A stretch of 64,000 nucleotides of DNA from Taenia hydatigena. Its lineage: Eukaryota > Platyhelminthes > Cestoda > Cyclophyllidea > Taeniidae. Location of the stretch: the NCBI GenBank assembly GCA_036345935.2, contig JADWOT020000008.1, forward strand, positions 14,648,655 through 14,712,654, given 5' to 3'. Shown piece by piece: positions 14,001-27,200 of this stretch. The notes beneath the pieces are model-generated. The model searched no databases. It was given only the letters and a program-made list of their open reading frames with translations, and was not told where the DNA came from. The translations under genes and the position numbers were made by a program. Position 1 is the first letter of the stretch. Every line of letters begins with the position of its first letter.

Positions 14001-14800
14001 ACTCTGACGTGAATCTCTAAAGTGCCAGTGTGATGAGGCGGACTTCCATCCATGGCTAGAAGGGTCAAATTTATCCATGGTAGTTTTTCCCTGTCAAGAG
14101 GTTTCAGGAGAACCAGAACTGGACTTCCGATTGGAGAGGATGCAGTTTTAATACGCCTCTGCTGGTCTCGTGTCTGGCGTCGTTTGAGCGTAGGAGATTG
14201 GAATGGGTTGATTTTCAGCATAAATAAATCCTCATAAGCTGGAGGCGTGATTAATTTGTACTCCTTGATGCCATTTACACCATAGTCTGGGTCATGAGCT
14301 GATGATAATTCTGTGGTGAAATTCGGGGCACTATTCTCAGGAATTGTAATCGTTACAAAGGGGACGGACCAGGAGGGAGCATTGTCATTGATATCTTCAA
14401 TATGTACACGAAGGGAGATATAATTACCTTTATTATCGACTAAAAAACTGCTCCATTCACAGGTCTCTGGAAAGCCCGGCTCTATACAGAGCCCTGGGCT
14501 ACCCTCACGATCCAGAATCCCAGCTACTAAAAGGGATCCTTCGGAGTCAAATTTGAAGAATGGATTCTGTGGAAGGGAGAATTGAAATCTCTGATCTAGA
14601 GGTAAACTGATTTTGTCATAGATACTTCCAATAATCTGACCCTGTTCTGTGTTCTCTTCCACCCGAAACATGACTTGCGGGAGGTCCCTGCGTTCAGTCC
14701 TAGTACTGTCAAAATTAGAGGGCATGGAAGAGCTGAAGTGCATCGATAGGACCAGAAAAAGCTGCAGGGATGCCACTAATCCAGCAGCCTGAATGGGCAT
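2058..14800 (-). CDS. Protocadherin-like cell-adhesion receptor, 5' part (five exons, continues past left edge)
   Basis: Calcium-dependent adhesion receptor with tandem extracellular cadherin (EC) domains. Proposed exons: 14800-13172, 9693-9484, 3510-3265, 2563-2315 and 2243-2058. All have AG/GT borders and all introns are in phase 0, giving about 840 residues. The ATG at 14800 opens a hydrophobic signal peptide (about residues 1-25). EC linkers are visible in order: DINDNAP, DDNDHSP, DANNHPP, DENDNSP, DVNDCVP, DLNDNPP, so at least six EC repeats plus part of a seventh. LDRE and DPDxGxNG calcium motifs recur. Exon joins restore family patterns: FYRLT/TKEAQAKGSVVGRV, YNLT/VICRDNGTP, YHLFS/IDSEGRIFT, NTSIP/IRVSFQEDVG. 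Introns are about 3478, 5973, 701 and 71 bp. Transmembrane and cytoplasmic parts lie outside the window. The delta-protocadherin subtype is a guess; cadherin family membership is firm. Confidence 0.9.
3511..9483 (-). other. Large second intron of the cadherin gene
   Basis: About 6 kb between the YNLT exon and the VICRDNGTP exon. It contains a CT-rich tract near 5501-5528 and many short frames, none with family motifs. I find no nested gene. Confidence 0.5.
5501..5528. repeat. CCT-rich pyrimidine tract
   Basis: A 28-base run made only of C and T, ending in repeated CCT units. It lies within a cadherin intron. It looks like simple sequence. Confidence 0.8.
9694..13171 (-). other. First intron of the cadherin gene
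   Basis: About 3.5 kb between the first and second coding exons, bounded by a GTGAGT donor and a CCTTTTTAG-type acceptor. It carries a short GT microsatellite at 12339-12354 and a plus-strand open frame (12378-12635) with no recognisable motif. Confidence 0.6.
12339..12354. repeat. (GT)8 microsatellite
   Basis: Eight uninterrupted GT dinucleotides inside the first cadherin intron. Confidence 0.9.
13172..14800 (-). CDS. First coding exon of the protocadherin-like gene
   Basis: This 1629 nt exon encodes 543 residues and ends in phase 0 at a GTGAGT donor, directly after FYRLT, where a new EC domain begins. It holds the signal peptide and roughly four EC repeats. The reading frame runs on past the donor to 13028, but those extra residues lose cadherin character, so the longer open frame is read-through into the intron. 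A large uninterrupted ectodomain exon is common in protocadherins. A cysteine-containing insert (GLCIEPGFPETCEW) sits in EC1 after the LDRE motif and may be disulphide-bonded. Confidence 0.9.
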
Positions 14801-14954
14801 TTTAGGTGGAAACGATGGAAGGCGATAGGGGAATTCGGTAGATCCATGAATAGCCGATCTCGATCAGTGCTTGCATTCGAGACGGCGACCCGAAACATGC
14901 ATGAATAATGTGCAGAATGGTATGGTCATGCCCTCGTCTTCCAGACACAACTGC

Positions 14955-15015
14955 ACTTTCCAATTGGCCGATGGGATGGCCAATCAGCGAAAAGGTTAAA
15001 GGCTATTGGCGGGCG
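14955..15015 (-). promoter_or_regulatory. Cluster of three CCAAT motifs upstream of the cadherin start
   Basis: CCAAT occurs at 14960-14964 and 14980-14984 (in the context GGCCAATCAGCG, close to the NF-Y consensus), and in the opposite orientation at 15005-15009. They lie 160-210 bp upstream of the cadherin ATG, a typical proximal promoter position. I found no convincing TATA box. This is a motif-based suggestion only. Confidence 0.35.
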
Positions 15016-15107
15016 AGATGTGGCGTTTAGGTTAGTGCATCCTTAGTCAACCCTCGGGGGCTTTCAGTGGGTTTTTGTGCTGCGTTTCGGTTTTATTTTG
15101 ACAAATT

Positions 15108-15146
15108 ACACACATACACACACAAAGGCACACATACACACATACA
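15108..15146. repeat. CA-rich microsatellite
   Basis: Interrupted CACA/CATACA repeats just upstream of the cadherin gene. Confidence 0.85.
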
Positions 15147-15944
15147 GAGAGATTTTCTGCGTACCTTGCGCACATTCAGGGGTGTGAATTGGCCGCGGGG
15201 TTCATATGAATTCACGACTGTCGGAACTGACTAACTTCCTTTCGTTTGGGTACTTGCGGCAGTGAGCTAGCAAGTGGACTTTATAAAATCCACCTTTGCT
15301 TGACTGATTTGGCTAGTTTTGTGTGAGATTTTGTGCTAATAACACCAGCTTCCCATTGTGGAGGTCAAGGTGCAGCGGAATGGATTTTTTTCCAACTTAT
15401 TTTGTAGAACTTGTTTGTTTTTTGCCTAACACCATCTATGTTGATGAAATTTGCATTTTAAAATAGTGCTTTATCCAATTTAGTCATGGATGTGATTTAT
15501 TCAAGGTAAAATTATATCCTCGCAATCATTGAGTGGATAACAATGTAATGCTACTGAAAATCAAGTTTGATTGTGAGCAGGTAGGGGAAAGGTTTCACCA
15601 TAACCTACCCAATTCTTAAAGTGAAAAAATTGTAATATTTTGTACACTTAAATAACATTGTATTTATTCGTTATAACTTTGGACACAGGCGAACTCTGAA
15701 TCCCAGTTATTCTCTTTCAAGATTTGGAAGGGAATTTGGAGTACCTAAAACCCCATCTTAGCGTCCTAGGCGATTTTTTTAAAGCTTAACTTCCTCCCCA
15801 AAGCTTAACGCTTTAAGACGTTTTTCGATTCTTCCTTTTGTTTAGTTCGCTCTATCAAATGATCTGGCTTGGCGATAAACTCTACTATTACTGATAGTTA
15901 CATAAAAATGGTTCCCATTTCCTGGTCTCTTTTGTTGGAGCTAT

Positions 15945-15974
15945 GATAGTGGCCATGGCGATAGTGGCCATGGC
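15945..15974. repeat. 15 bp tandem duplication
   Basis: The unit GATAGTGGCCATGGC occurs twice back to back without mismatch, in non-coding sequence. Confidence 0.9.
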
Positions 15975-18900
15975 TGCACAAACAAACGTAGATCATAACA
16001 ACTGGAGATTGGGAACCGGAGCAGGGCCATGTAAACTGCTCATATGGCGGAACTTGGTCTCATAAGGGAGCAAGTGGGTTTCATTCTCCTCTACCAAATC
16101 GGATACCAAACGATGAAGTTGAAGGATCATACTAGGTAGTCACGTACTTTCGTGTGATCTGTAGTGACAAAAGGTAGAGAGTAGTGGGCACCTTAGTCGT
16201 GGCGACAAGCACCAGCGTAGACCGTAATTTAATCCTTTCTCAAGGCGACTCAAGGATCCTGCGAATCACACTGTTTATAAGCCGCGTTTTTCCTTTTAGA
16301 GGTAAACGCTCTGGCCCTAGGCAATCTAGTTTCTCTCTGCCTCTTTTTTGCCCCAAAAGAACTGCCGATTCCCGCATGCAATTGTCCAGTGCCGAGAGAA
16401 GGTAAACATCATCAGTGGGCGAAATGCCAATAAGATACTGATGAGGAAGTGAAGTATGAGACAAAACCTTTTCCCTCCACAGGTGATAATTAGTCTTTGG
16501 GTAAATTCTGCTGCCCAGAAGTAGTAATGTGAGTTGTTAGCCGGAAGAACACTCTCCACCGGCCATGCTGAAATAAGTAGCACTTCTTTACAAACTTTGA
16601 GTTAAACTAAGTCACACGTACCGGGTAGATAGACCTACTTCTGACGAACCTATGTTTGGTATCCAGCAAATGAACAACCAGGTCTGCATTCTGCCACGCA
16701 AACACTCAGAGTTGTCAGAGCCCTCTGGAACGGCGATTGATGTGAGTTCTGGTCAACAATGCTAAATAAAATATTACTAGCTTGATTTTTAATGAAGCTA
16801 ATCGCCGTATAATTATGAATAAGCGCGTAATCATTACGGAATGGTGTACTGAAGGGTAAATCCACCAATTAATTTGAGGAACAAGCCCATGAGAGGCCTG
16901 GATTGAGGTTTACACCTAAGGCAACCCATAAAAGCGTAGCCGTACGTGAATACGCTTTGAGGAGCTTTCGGTGTCACCATTGACTTGGTAGTCCTTCAGA
17001 GATCAATTGGGGTGAGATGACTGTGTAAAGGGAAGCCTATTTTCGAGAATTTTTAAACGCGAATAGGCCATGTACTTCACCCATGATCTGATCACAGCTT
17101 GTTAATTTAGTCAGGAGATTCAAATAGGACATTTGAAGGCTCCCTCAAGCACGAAACATTTGTTCCGATGATGGCGGATGGACTGAGGCGTAGTTGGAAG
17201 GTAGAGATGCATTTTTAATGGGGACGAATTTTGTCGCGCCTTGGTCATGTATAAGAATAGATATGTGGAGCTGAAGACAGAAGATGGTACTAAAAAACCA
17301 ATCAAGATGCCCCGTCACAGGGTGTGGAACACACAGGCTTCAAATCTGTGGGACTGGCATCACACTAGTTCATGCCTTCGTGAAGTGCCATTCCGTTTAT
17401 GGTTACTCAAAAGAGAACCACAAGAGATGTAAAAGAGGAAGAAATTTCATCATTCGATGTTCAGTAAAAGGAAAAGATGAGAGGCAAGGTGGCCAGAGAA
17501 GTAGAAAAGCCTTTCTTGCTAAAACAGTCACATTTAAATTCAGTGTCTTATGTTAAAAGGTCTAAAATGATCGGTCCACTTTAATGCAAGCAACTCCCTG
17601 TCCCTCCCTCTCCTTCATGTTCCCCAATGGTCTGACCCCCGCCCCCTTGCACGTCGGAAGAGAGCTTGCCAGGACACATTGTAAGATCTTGTTGTTATAA
17701 CTATTCCTAAAGATGCAGATTTTCTCGCAAGCACCCGGATTTTATTGAGTAGACGATACTAAACGGTAATTACCGCTTGATATTTCTGAGTTAACGACTC
17801 CTGAATAATCGAGTTCTCACTTCATCACAAGGAGAGCTCAGTCTTGTTGAGCTAAAATGAGAGGCTTAAGCAGTGAAACTGGATACCAGGGGGAACCGAT
17901 ATTATTTGGGTTCACCTAACGCGGAAAAAATCTCAAAACACCATTTCTCACCACAAGTCAGCCAGTGATCCGACGAGTTTTTATAGCCTACGATAAAGAA
18001 GTGAAAGATCGCTTTCTAGTCCTTTGAGGGAGACTAATGCGAATTTTCCTTTACACTGGGTCTGGATGTAAACGAGATGCCTTAGTATCCATGACTTTCG
18101 ATTTCGCTGAAACCTCTTCTTTTAATGCCATCCACAATCGTGGCGACTGAATCCTCAGTGGTAGGAAGGACAGTGGACCCTCGCTACCCAGGGCAGCATT
18201 CATCTCACTGAAATGTTTCCGTCAGATTTAAGCAGCTACAAGCAACTGTGAACAGTGTGTTCTGCCACTCCACAATTCAGCAAATGCTTCTCATGTGAAT
18301 GGACGAGGGTGCCCTCTGCAACCTTGTCATCGACTTCAACGCAATTATCAAGTAGGCGGACCCAAATCTTAGGATGCGGTAAAGGTTTGCAGTGCTGTGA
18401 GAATTGCCTAGAAGGCGATCTTGAACATGGGTACGGTGCCAAACTGACAAATTCTCACAAGTTAAAAAAAGTCTACATGCAGCAGTTAATGTGTAGACAT
18501 TTTTAAAGCAACAACACAGGTCAGTTACTATTAAATTATGCTCTTGATGGTGATCTCTGCTGCCTTTTTTTAAACTCTCATGAACTTGATGAGTATGGCC
18601 CGAAACATTCGGTTTCGCAAACCGATTATGGAAAGTCGCAGTCAGCACGGTACGATGCTCCTCGCTGTGCCTTCTTCCACCTGACTCTCAACAGGCAGTT
18701 TTACTTAATGGATTTGAATCCAGCTTACCTACTTCAGAGATATAGTCTAAAACAAACTTCAGGGCTGATAAAGCTTCTCAAAGCCCTGGTTGTTTGGTTT
18801 TCGACGGAATATATAAAGAATGAATGTGGCTTTCACACCTCTGTCATTTATTTGTTTAGTACCCCGCCCTCAACCCTCAAATCATCAACAGTCGATCAAA

Positions 18901-21197
18901 AATGATTCAAGTCGATTCCATCATACCTAAAGGGAATGGACCATTAGATGACAAAACGAAGCTAAAAAATGGAGGCAGACTGCAAATTCAATTGTTGACT
19001 GCTATGTGCTAGCAACATGAAGTTCATGCTGATTCTTATCAACTTGGCATAGCATAATTCATAGGCGTTCATGATCACCTCCTTCAGAAACAGGCATGAT
19101 TGGTCATTCAGCAGGGAGAAGAGGCTCATTCAGCATAATCAGCTAATCTCTGGGTAAAAACACTTCTTCTTGCCATTAGATAACCGCACGATTGCATGCG
19201 AAGTGAAACAAATAGTTGAAGTATGGGTGAGATGGTAACGGTGGTAAACTGAAACGGAAGGCAGTTTTCTACTCTTTGGGGAAAGGGTAAGCTTTAACAA
19301 ACAAAATATTCGAAGACCCGTATCCCCGTGTAACTAATATGACTTTTCTAGCATCTCAAAATTCATCGTCAAATGTGATCTTCTGCTCTTTTCCAATTCC
19401 GTCTTGCAGATTTAACTGCAGTTCGCTTACAAATCCGCTTCGAACAAGGATGAATAGTGACCACTAGACGGGGTTCACAACCCCTCTAATTTGGGCTTCG
19501 ATCTAGTAACAAAGTCTCCCATCCGACTTTCGAGAAGATCCACAGTGCTACATGTTTAACATCTGCTAGCCTTCCTAACACGATGATGAAACTCCCGTAA
19601 CGTATTGTAGGTCACCTGTAAATGAAGCTGCCCCTACATGTTATCTGTGACCCTGAAATGAAATGTTAACCGACCTTATGCGATCGGTAGGGGAGAAGTG
19701 ATGGTTGCAAGGTTCAAAGTCACTCAAATAGAGACTTTTCCACACTTTTAAGTTGTTGTGTTCTATTGACATGCCCAGCATTATCCACTACAAACCGCTG
19801 CAGCCTAGGGAAAGGCTGAGAGAATAAGACATGAAAAAGATGGCAATCAGACCGCGAAAATAAATTAACACTTGCCTTTGCAACGCCTACATCCTTCTAG
19901 GTGGTAGAATGCTCCTTCGTTTGAAGTCTTCTGTACAAGTAAGTATTCGCAGGTCTGAGTTTTATGCCTGCTTTGATCACCACCCACTGCCGCATGCAAA
20001 TCCCTCCTATCCCTGGTGTCTGGATCGGAGTGAACAAGATTTGACCAGGCAAACTGTATTGGTTTATACATGAAGGCCCCTCATATCAAGGTTTTCTTCT
20101 TTAATCTCCTTTTAACTTGTTGACGGGTGCCTACGCCTCTAGATATAGAAATACTCCTTTTAAAGGGCCCTTCACAATTGCACAAGAAATGGCAGCCACT
20201 ATAAGGCACCTTTTCCGCTGACTTCGACAACGACGAAATTTTACTGTTGGTTCTGTGTTTTTGTCAACTCTAAAGACCCAAACTGTCTCAAAGGTCCAGT
20301 GGAATCGGTACAATGAAAAAGTTAAGTGATTTCAACGAAATCCGCTTTAATCTATCAGCCGCATAAAAATCAAACCACCTTGTTTCCTCTTCGCTTCTGT
20401 CTCCTAATTGTCTGCTTTAATACGCATATAATTGCTGCTTTCCTCCCAATGAATGAACAGTTTTGGCTGTTTTCGAAGGATAACTTTCACTTGAAGTACT
20501 TTCGAATTGGTAGATCCCGGCCGCAACTGCTGCCCCACCCTCTAAAGGTGAATAATTGTGTCTTCATTTTATTACTTGCAAATACAAGAAAGGTCTGGTC
20601 TTATGCGGACGAAGTGGGACCCCAGAAGTAGCTAAGAGACAACTAGTTGGTCGTTTGAGGACAGGCAAGAACACGTCCATTTATCCAGAAAGTGAGTTAG
20701 TCAGCAAGCGATCCGCCAGTTTATCTTTGACGCCTCCTGTCGCCTATCACTGAATGGCATATGAGACCCATTTGCTGATGTAAATTAAAAAGTTTTCTGA
20801 CATTTTGGTCTTCAATTCATCTTGTACACCAATATTGTCACGCAATTCTTTACAAGCCTGGCCGATAGAGAATCCTTCTGCAGCTCTACCCTCTTTAGAT
20901 ACAATGCAATGACTGCGAGTCTTCCTGTCTTCCTATCTGATGCTTTTGAAAGACATCAAATCACATTAAATTACTTTAGAAAATCGAGTTTTAAACCGCT
21001 TCTCCTAATGCACAACTGAATCAAAAGGTTTATTATCATGGCTGACACGTATTTAAACAAGATGGGAAGTTAAATTCATTTACTTTGTGCGAAAGGATGC
21101 AATCTGGCGGGAGCATAAAATGAGAATAGGAAAGGCGATTTTTTGTAGGTTGACGGTGTCAGAGGGTCGGGCGAGAGGGAGGTACGGCGCCGTCGTC

Positions 21198-21250
21198 GAA
21201 GAGGGAGGTGGGGGAAGGAGAGGAGGAAGGAGGAAGAAGGGAAAGGGGGT
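21198..21250. repeat. Purine-rich tract
   Basis: About 53 bases of nearly pure A/G on the plus strand, with one T, built from GGA, GGGA and GAA units. Such tracts can adopt triplex (H-DNA) structures. No gene is associated. Confidence 0.7.
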
Positions 21251-24200
21251 GGAATGGTTTTTCAATTTCAAACTTTAAAAGGCTACATCAAACACAATGA
21301 CATCGCGCAAACTGTCCTTTGAAAAGTTAATCTGAAGTTAAGTGAAGCGATTGTACCAACTGCTGTGCAGCCGTACGCATAATCAATCAGTAGCACACAT
21401 TCACTAGGTTGACTTCCTTTTCGCCACATCCAGCTGACAAAATGGCGAAATCTCTTTCCGTGAGTTGGATTTGCTCATCTCTGCTACCACCGATACAGAC
21501 TCCTGAGTCATTTTGAAAGACAAAAATGATAAAGGCCGTTCAAAGGTAAGCTAGAGTAATTATTCCCCAGGTTATTAAAAGGGGTTGGTAGGACCGAATA
21601 AATCAAACGATGATTCTTAAATGTGGTGATCCCAACGGGATCGAGAGATCACCGAAGGGACAACAGACCACAATCGCAGGTGGTAGAGTAGGATTTATGA
21701 CTGCTTTCGAGTTCAACTTAAAAATTCCGGAACCCATCCCTACTTTTCGCCTTACAACTACCTTAATAGCAACCTTCTTGAGGAAGATATTTTCGTTATT
21801 TTGCTAGGTGAGGAAGACAAAAATAATCCATGTCACTTTATAAATGGAGGTACCGCTAATTGTCATCAGTTTTTTAGGTAGTTGAGAGCCCACGTACACA
21901 CACGTAGACCCATTTGTTTGTCTATAATTTCTTTCTCCTGTGTGAATGCGACCCCAACTTGCTAATGATTAAGCACCCTCAAGGTGGCTGGAACTGTACA
22001 AAACACCACCTAAACAACCATTCTCGCCACCCTGTCACAGTTTGCGTCTTCTACTTAATTAGCCTAATTGGAGTGTCATGGCAATTAGGTGAACTTTAAC
22101 CCCAAAGCAAACAATCTCAAAATGCTCAAACGGCCAGAATTTAATGAAAGTTTCTTATGGACAGTAAATTAATTCTTCTGGTCGCGATTCTTGCCTGTCT
22201 CTAAAGTTGATTGGCTTATGCACGATTTTTTAGCATCTGATTGGTGGGTAATAATTGGTTATGGACCAGTAAGAGTCGAGAGCCTATAATCACTAACGCA
22301 TTAACTGCAGCTTAGGCCCAAAACCTTTTGGGTGGGCTGCAGGTGCGTGTTTTTTGCAGCTTACATATGTGAAAAAAATTTCGAAAAAAGCCGTTTTCGC
22401 TCTCTGCCCTTGCATTTTACGCTTGAGCTGCATTGGAGGATGGCAGATCCACTTCTGGAGCATTTGGAGTGTGACACGACTGCTGCTGCTAATCTACTGG
22501 GTGCAAACACTGTAAAGTAACGCTTTTTCTTTTAGCAAGGCATTGGAATTGAAAGTAAAAAGTAGAATAAAACTTAGTGGGTTTGTGACAATATCTGAAG
22601 TGCTAAAGGACTTGGAAAGTTAAGGAAAGAGCGGTACATCAGCTATACGGAACACACCTCAAATTGCAGTTCAGCATTGCAACAAATAATGATCCAAGGT
22701 CAAGTTTTAATGACTGAAAAAAACATTCCCTTAAGGGTCAATTACAAATCGGATATTGGCACGCTTAATCATGCAGTGATCAGCGCAGGTGCTACTTCAC
22801 TATAGATGTAAGTGATTGGTGTACGCGAAATGGTCTAGCAATAAAAGTGACCTCCAGTATTTTACACTATCTCCCAAATCAATCTTCCTCCGAGGCAGCT
22901 CGTCCCCCAGAAGACACGCTGCTCAGGAGTCCTGGCCAAATCCATAGGATTTACTCCCACTAGATAGATTAAGCTGGGTTTTTTCCTTACTCCGAATTTG
23001 TAATATCAGCTTTGCCCGTGCACCTCATAGCAGGATGCATTTCAATGGGAGACTCGTACGAACCGCCATGGAGAGCTTTGGAAGCCTTGTGTACATTTAA
23101 TAGTGTGTACCCCTCATTTTCTGCTGTCTGTTCATTACAGTGATGTTAAGGCGTCCAGTCCATGTTATTGTCCTTCAAAGTCGTCCCAGAATGGCATGTT
23201 TCGCTACGCCTTTGAAGATACTTCGGAACACTGCGCTGAGAGTAGTAGCGAGTAAATTCAGTGTGGGCTAGCATTTATCTTTAGCACAGTCAATGTCCAC
23301 TTTGACCAGTGTTTCTAATCTCCTTAAAAGGACGAGCCAGATTTGAGTCATTTTACAGTATTTTAGTGAGGATTCTTCCAGGCCCAAGAATCTCGTGTCT
23401 GTTTCAAAGTAGTAAAAACTTCCACAAGCTCCATTTCTCGAATATTCTGGAGCGTTCCACAATTGATACATCCCTCTGAGGTCCCCTCTCTTTTGTGCTC
23501 CAATTGGGCATTGGATGCCAGCATTAAAGATCTCACTATTCCCAAGGCTCATTCTAGACTACACCGATTGGCAGCTTGAGAGTCTCCGTGCTCACACAAA
23601 TAAACGTCGGATGATGAAGTACCTGAAGTTTCCTCCTAAATGCAGCACCCTTGATAGCATTTGAAGTCTCCCAGACTTTCTGCATCCTGCTGGCGAATGT
23701 TAGAGCGTGGTTTTCGCGTACTCGGCGAAAGCTGAGGAGGGAGCAACAAAATTTGTCTTCGTGATTTCTCCTCCGCCTATCGAAAAGAGGGGTTCAACTA
23801 GCCATCTAAAGTTATCAGTGTCTTTCCAATGAGGCACAAGTTTTGAGGACCTGTTAAAACATTTTAAGACAAAAAGAAGATGCCCTCGTTTAAATGAAAA
23901 AATTGCTTTAACTAAATACAGCAGTTGGGGAAGCAAAGAAAGCAAAAGATGAGAATGAAGTGGGTTGGTTCTTATTTTAATATGCGACCGGTTGTGGAGG
24001 CTCTTCGACCTCGTAGAATCTGCATTTTCGTCTCCCGCCGTGGTGGTAGTGAAGGGCTAAATCTGTGCGAGCTAACCGCAGAGAGGCTGGAAAAGCGCCC
24101 AGTCTGGCCAACCCCCAATTTCCGACTATGCTGAGAGACCAAGTCCCATCCGATCCCAAATGACACCTATGAATCGCTCACGGACCTTCTTCCTAATTTT

Positions 24201-27200
24201 GTTCTTCGCCAAATGCAAGTATGATAAGTTGCCGACATAGTGAAAATGCTCAACGGGGAGAATTTATCATCCCTTGTCAGTGTTTCCCATTACGCCTTGA
24301 GGTGAACGATGATGTAATGAGTAAAGTGAGGCAGACCTATGACAAAGGACATCACTGAGAGGTGAAATTCTCTCCCTAACACGTAGAATGATCAAGCCGT
24401 CTTCGATGTTGTCTTGGAGTTGTTTGCAACGCACATATGGACTCTCTGACCACAACGAGCTCAAGGTAGGAGAGGGACCCCGTAGAGTTTATTGGCTATT
24501 TGTATCAATGTACGTATAACTGCACGGACTCACCAGTCTTCGCGAATTCGGTTCCATTTAAGAGCAGAGGCAAGGCAAGGCTCTGCAATGTTCTGGGTGC
24601 CGCATTCCATTACCCCTACTGAATGAATGAAGGCGCAAAAATTTTTTAGTCATGCTCCGAACCCTACTGCAACTTGATCATGTTCCACTGATCAACATGT
24701 TGGGATAGACACCGAATGAACGAGGAACAGCTTTCGTTCCTCTAAGAATGGGACCTGACAATTTATTTCTAGCCCTCCAAGATGGGATTTTTAAGCGACC
24801 AAATAACTTCCTTAAGAAATCAAACAAAAAAAGACAATTTTTCCCACTTTTCTGCAAGATCGTCTAAATGTGACTGCTCCAAACTGAAGTGTCACTAACT
24901 TAAGCGACGACGACACTCAATGCAACTGTTTACGTTTCCGCAGAGGTCACAATGATTTAGCTACGTCTCCCATGACCTTAAGCTGGGGTCGCCTTATCAT
25001 TCAACTTTTCCGTAGTGATGTTGCTAAGTCTGCCACTCCTATTTCCAGCGCGGTAAATTACATTTATATTATATGCTAATTATAATAAACATCTTTATGC
25101 GTATTTATGTATTTACTTCTATCTGGACCTTTCCGACCTCCCTTCACCCGACTATTGTTATTAGCCTCTCAAACCCCCGCGTCGACGGTAACTATTTCAC
25201 CTCCAGGATCTAATATCGCGGAAAATTATCGAGCGCGACTCAAACCAATTGTCGTCGTTCAGAGATTATTAAAAGATGGCTAAATTGTTGAAAAGAGAGG
25301 AACAAAGGGAGCTACAGTGGCGCTCCTCCTGGTCGAAACATTCTTCTTTGCCGAGGTGCTCAGCGTCCCTTAAGTTATTCTACCCGTGGTAGCGCTGTGG
25401 TGTGACGGGTCGAGGCGCGAAACGGCGCCGAGGTGTCGCAAGTAGCACAAGGGGAGGGTGAATTTGCCTTAAAAGAGTCATTCCCACCCGTATAAACGTC
25501 AAATACACGAAAGGAAGAGGCCATTTTACCGATTTTGTTCCGTGTCTAGTAGAGTTTTGCCCCCTGAAAATGAGAGGAAAACAATAATTTTTATGGATTT
25601 TTGAAGTTGTGATTTTTTCCGTTTGAGACATCGAAAAGATTGTAAGTAAAGTCATTTTCAAAAGTGCGTTCTGATGTTCCCAAGTGGCCGAAAAAGTTGA
25701 TTTCTTACACAAACCTGTCAAAAGCATGCATGTGTTTTTCTGCCTACATAAGGCAGCGATAGACGACGCCCACCTTAACAGCACAAAACCTCCATTGGCT
25801 TCACGACCCGATCCGAGCCCAGTGGCTAGGTTGTAGAGGCCTTTCGCACTTGAGGATCGGTGCTTTTGTGGGAAATCATTTAAAAATGCATTCTCGCAAC
25901 AAAAATGACCCTTTTTGATCAGGAGTATCTGAAAATTGACACGCCAAGGCAAGTCGGTTCACACCCACTTCAAAGAGCAGCCTTTGAAACCGGTGAGGAA
26001 ATGGGCACCACCTTCATGCCACTCATTAGCTGAGGTGAATACGCTTTGATGACCATAAACGCGTTCTTTGCTTATTTTCCGCGACTCGTAAAAGTGATGC
26101 GTACATTTTATAGTGGTTGCCGCCATTTGGGCTTCGGTATGGCATCTGCCTCCACATACCTACTTTTAAGGCACGAAAACTTTATTCTCATCTGTTAGTG
26201 ATGGACCACTGATTCAATCGTTCGTTTGCTGAAGGTCAGGTGGTTGTGACCACGATCATTCCTCCATACAAAATAATTCAACACAATTCAGAGTGGTTCG
26301 AAGAGGAGATTTCTCTTTTAAAATGGCTGCGATGGTCAGACCTAGTGAACTAATTACACTCAGAGCCCAAAACTTCGTTCCGCTTTACCAGTAACCCATT
26401 CTTGTGGATGGATGGGTGGAAAACGCCTACAAGCCGTGATTTTCGTTCGCAAGGATGATCGGAGTGCTGAGAAGATTAAAGCGGGATGGAAAGGGAAGAT
26501 ATCAAGAGATAGAGTTTATTTCAAGAGCAACCAAATTAGACCCAACAGCCTACGGCCTTCCACTCCCACTTTGAGGTCTTGGACTCCACAAAACTGCCCC
26601 GATGAGTAACCCCGCAAAAGGCCACCCGTTGGGTTTTTTGGAACCTCCCGTCCTGCGTGATGTTCCCCTGGATTCGAGAGACTGCATACGTGGGTCCAGC
26701 CTACCAGTGGTTGTACGGCCGGTTGGACGATCCCAGCCCATTGCCAGCAGCTAAAGCTAGAGTCCTTAGCAAGTGAATAATTTAGGCTCGCCCAGCTGAG
26801 CATTTCCTTCCTCTCTCTCCGCTTCTATCTCTTCCACACGAAACGGCAAAATTCAGAGATAATTAAAAAGTAGAAGTTGCCATCAATGTGAATTAGACAA
26901 TCAGAACTAGTGATTCCGTTGGAGAAACGGTGGTGTTTGCATAGGCCTACTCAAGATTTCTTACCTGATTTCTTTTATCATCGTAAAAGTGATGAACTTC
27001 TTGACGTCACCTCCAGTATTTACCCATAAATCGCGCTATTCTTTAAATTATCAAGCCTTGAAAACAAAGTTGACAAGTAGGATCTGAGGCTATCCTACGC
27101 CTACCTCGGCCAAGCAAGGCTGGCTCAATAGTTGACAGCGTAGCCAAATGATGACTGGAAAAAAGGTGTCAACGAGGAACAGAAGCCGGTTGAAATAAAG

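Noticed and set aside
23268..23552. 94-codon ATG-started minus-strand frame
   Set aside because: No recognisable domain and overlapping frames of similar length; not enough support for a gene.
25380..25952. 190-codon open frame on the minus strand
   Set aside because: It begins with TTG, shows no domain, no signal sequence and no plausible splice context. Probably a chance frame in a GC-richer patch.
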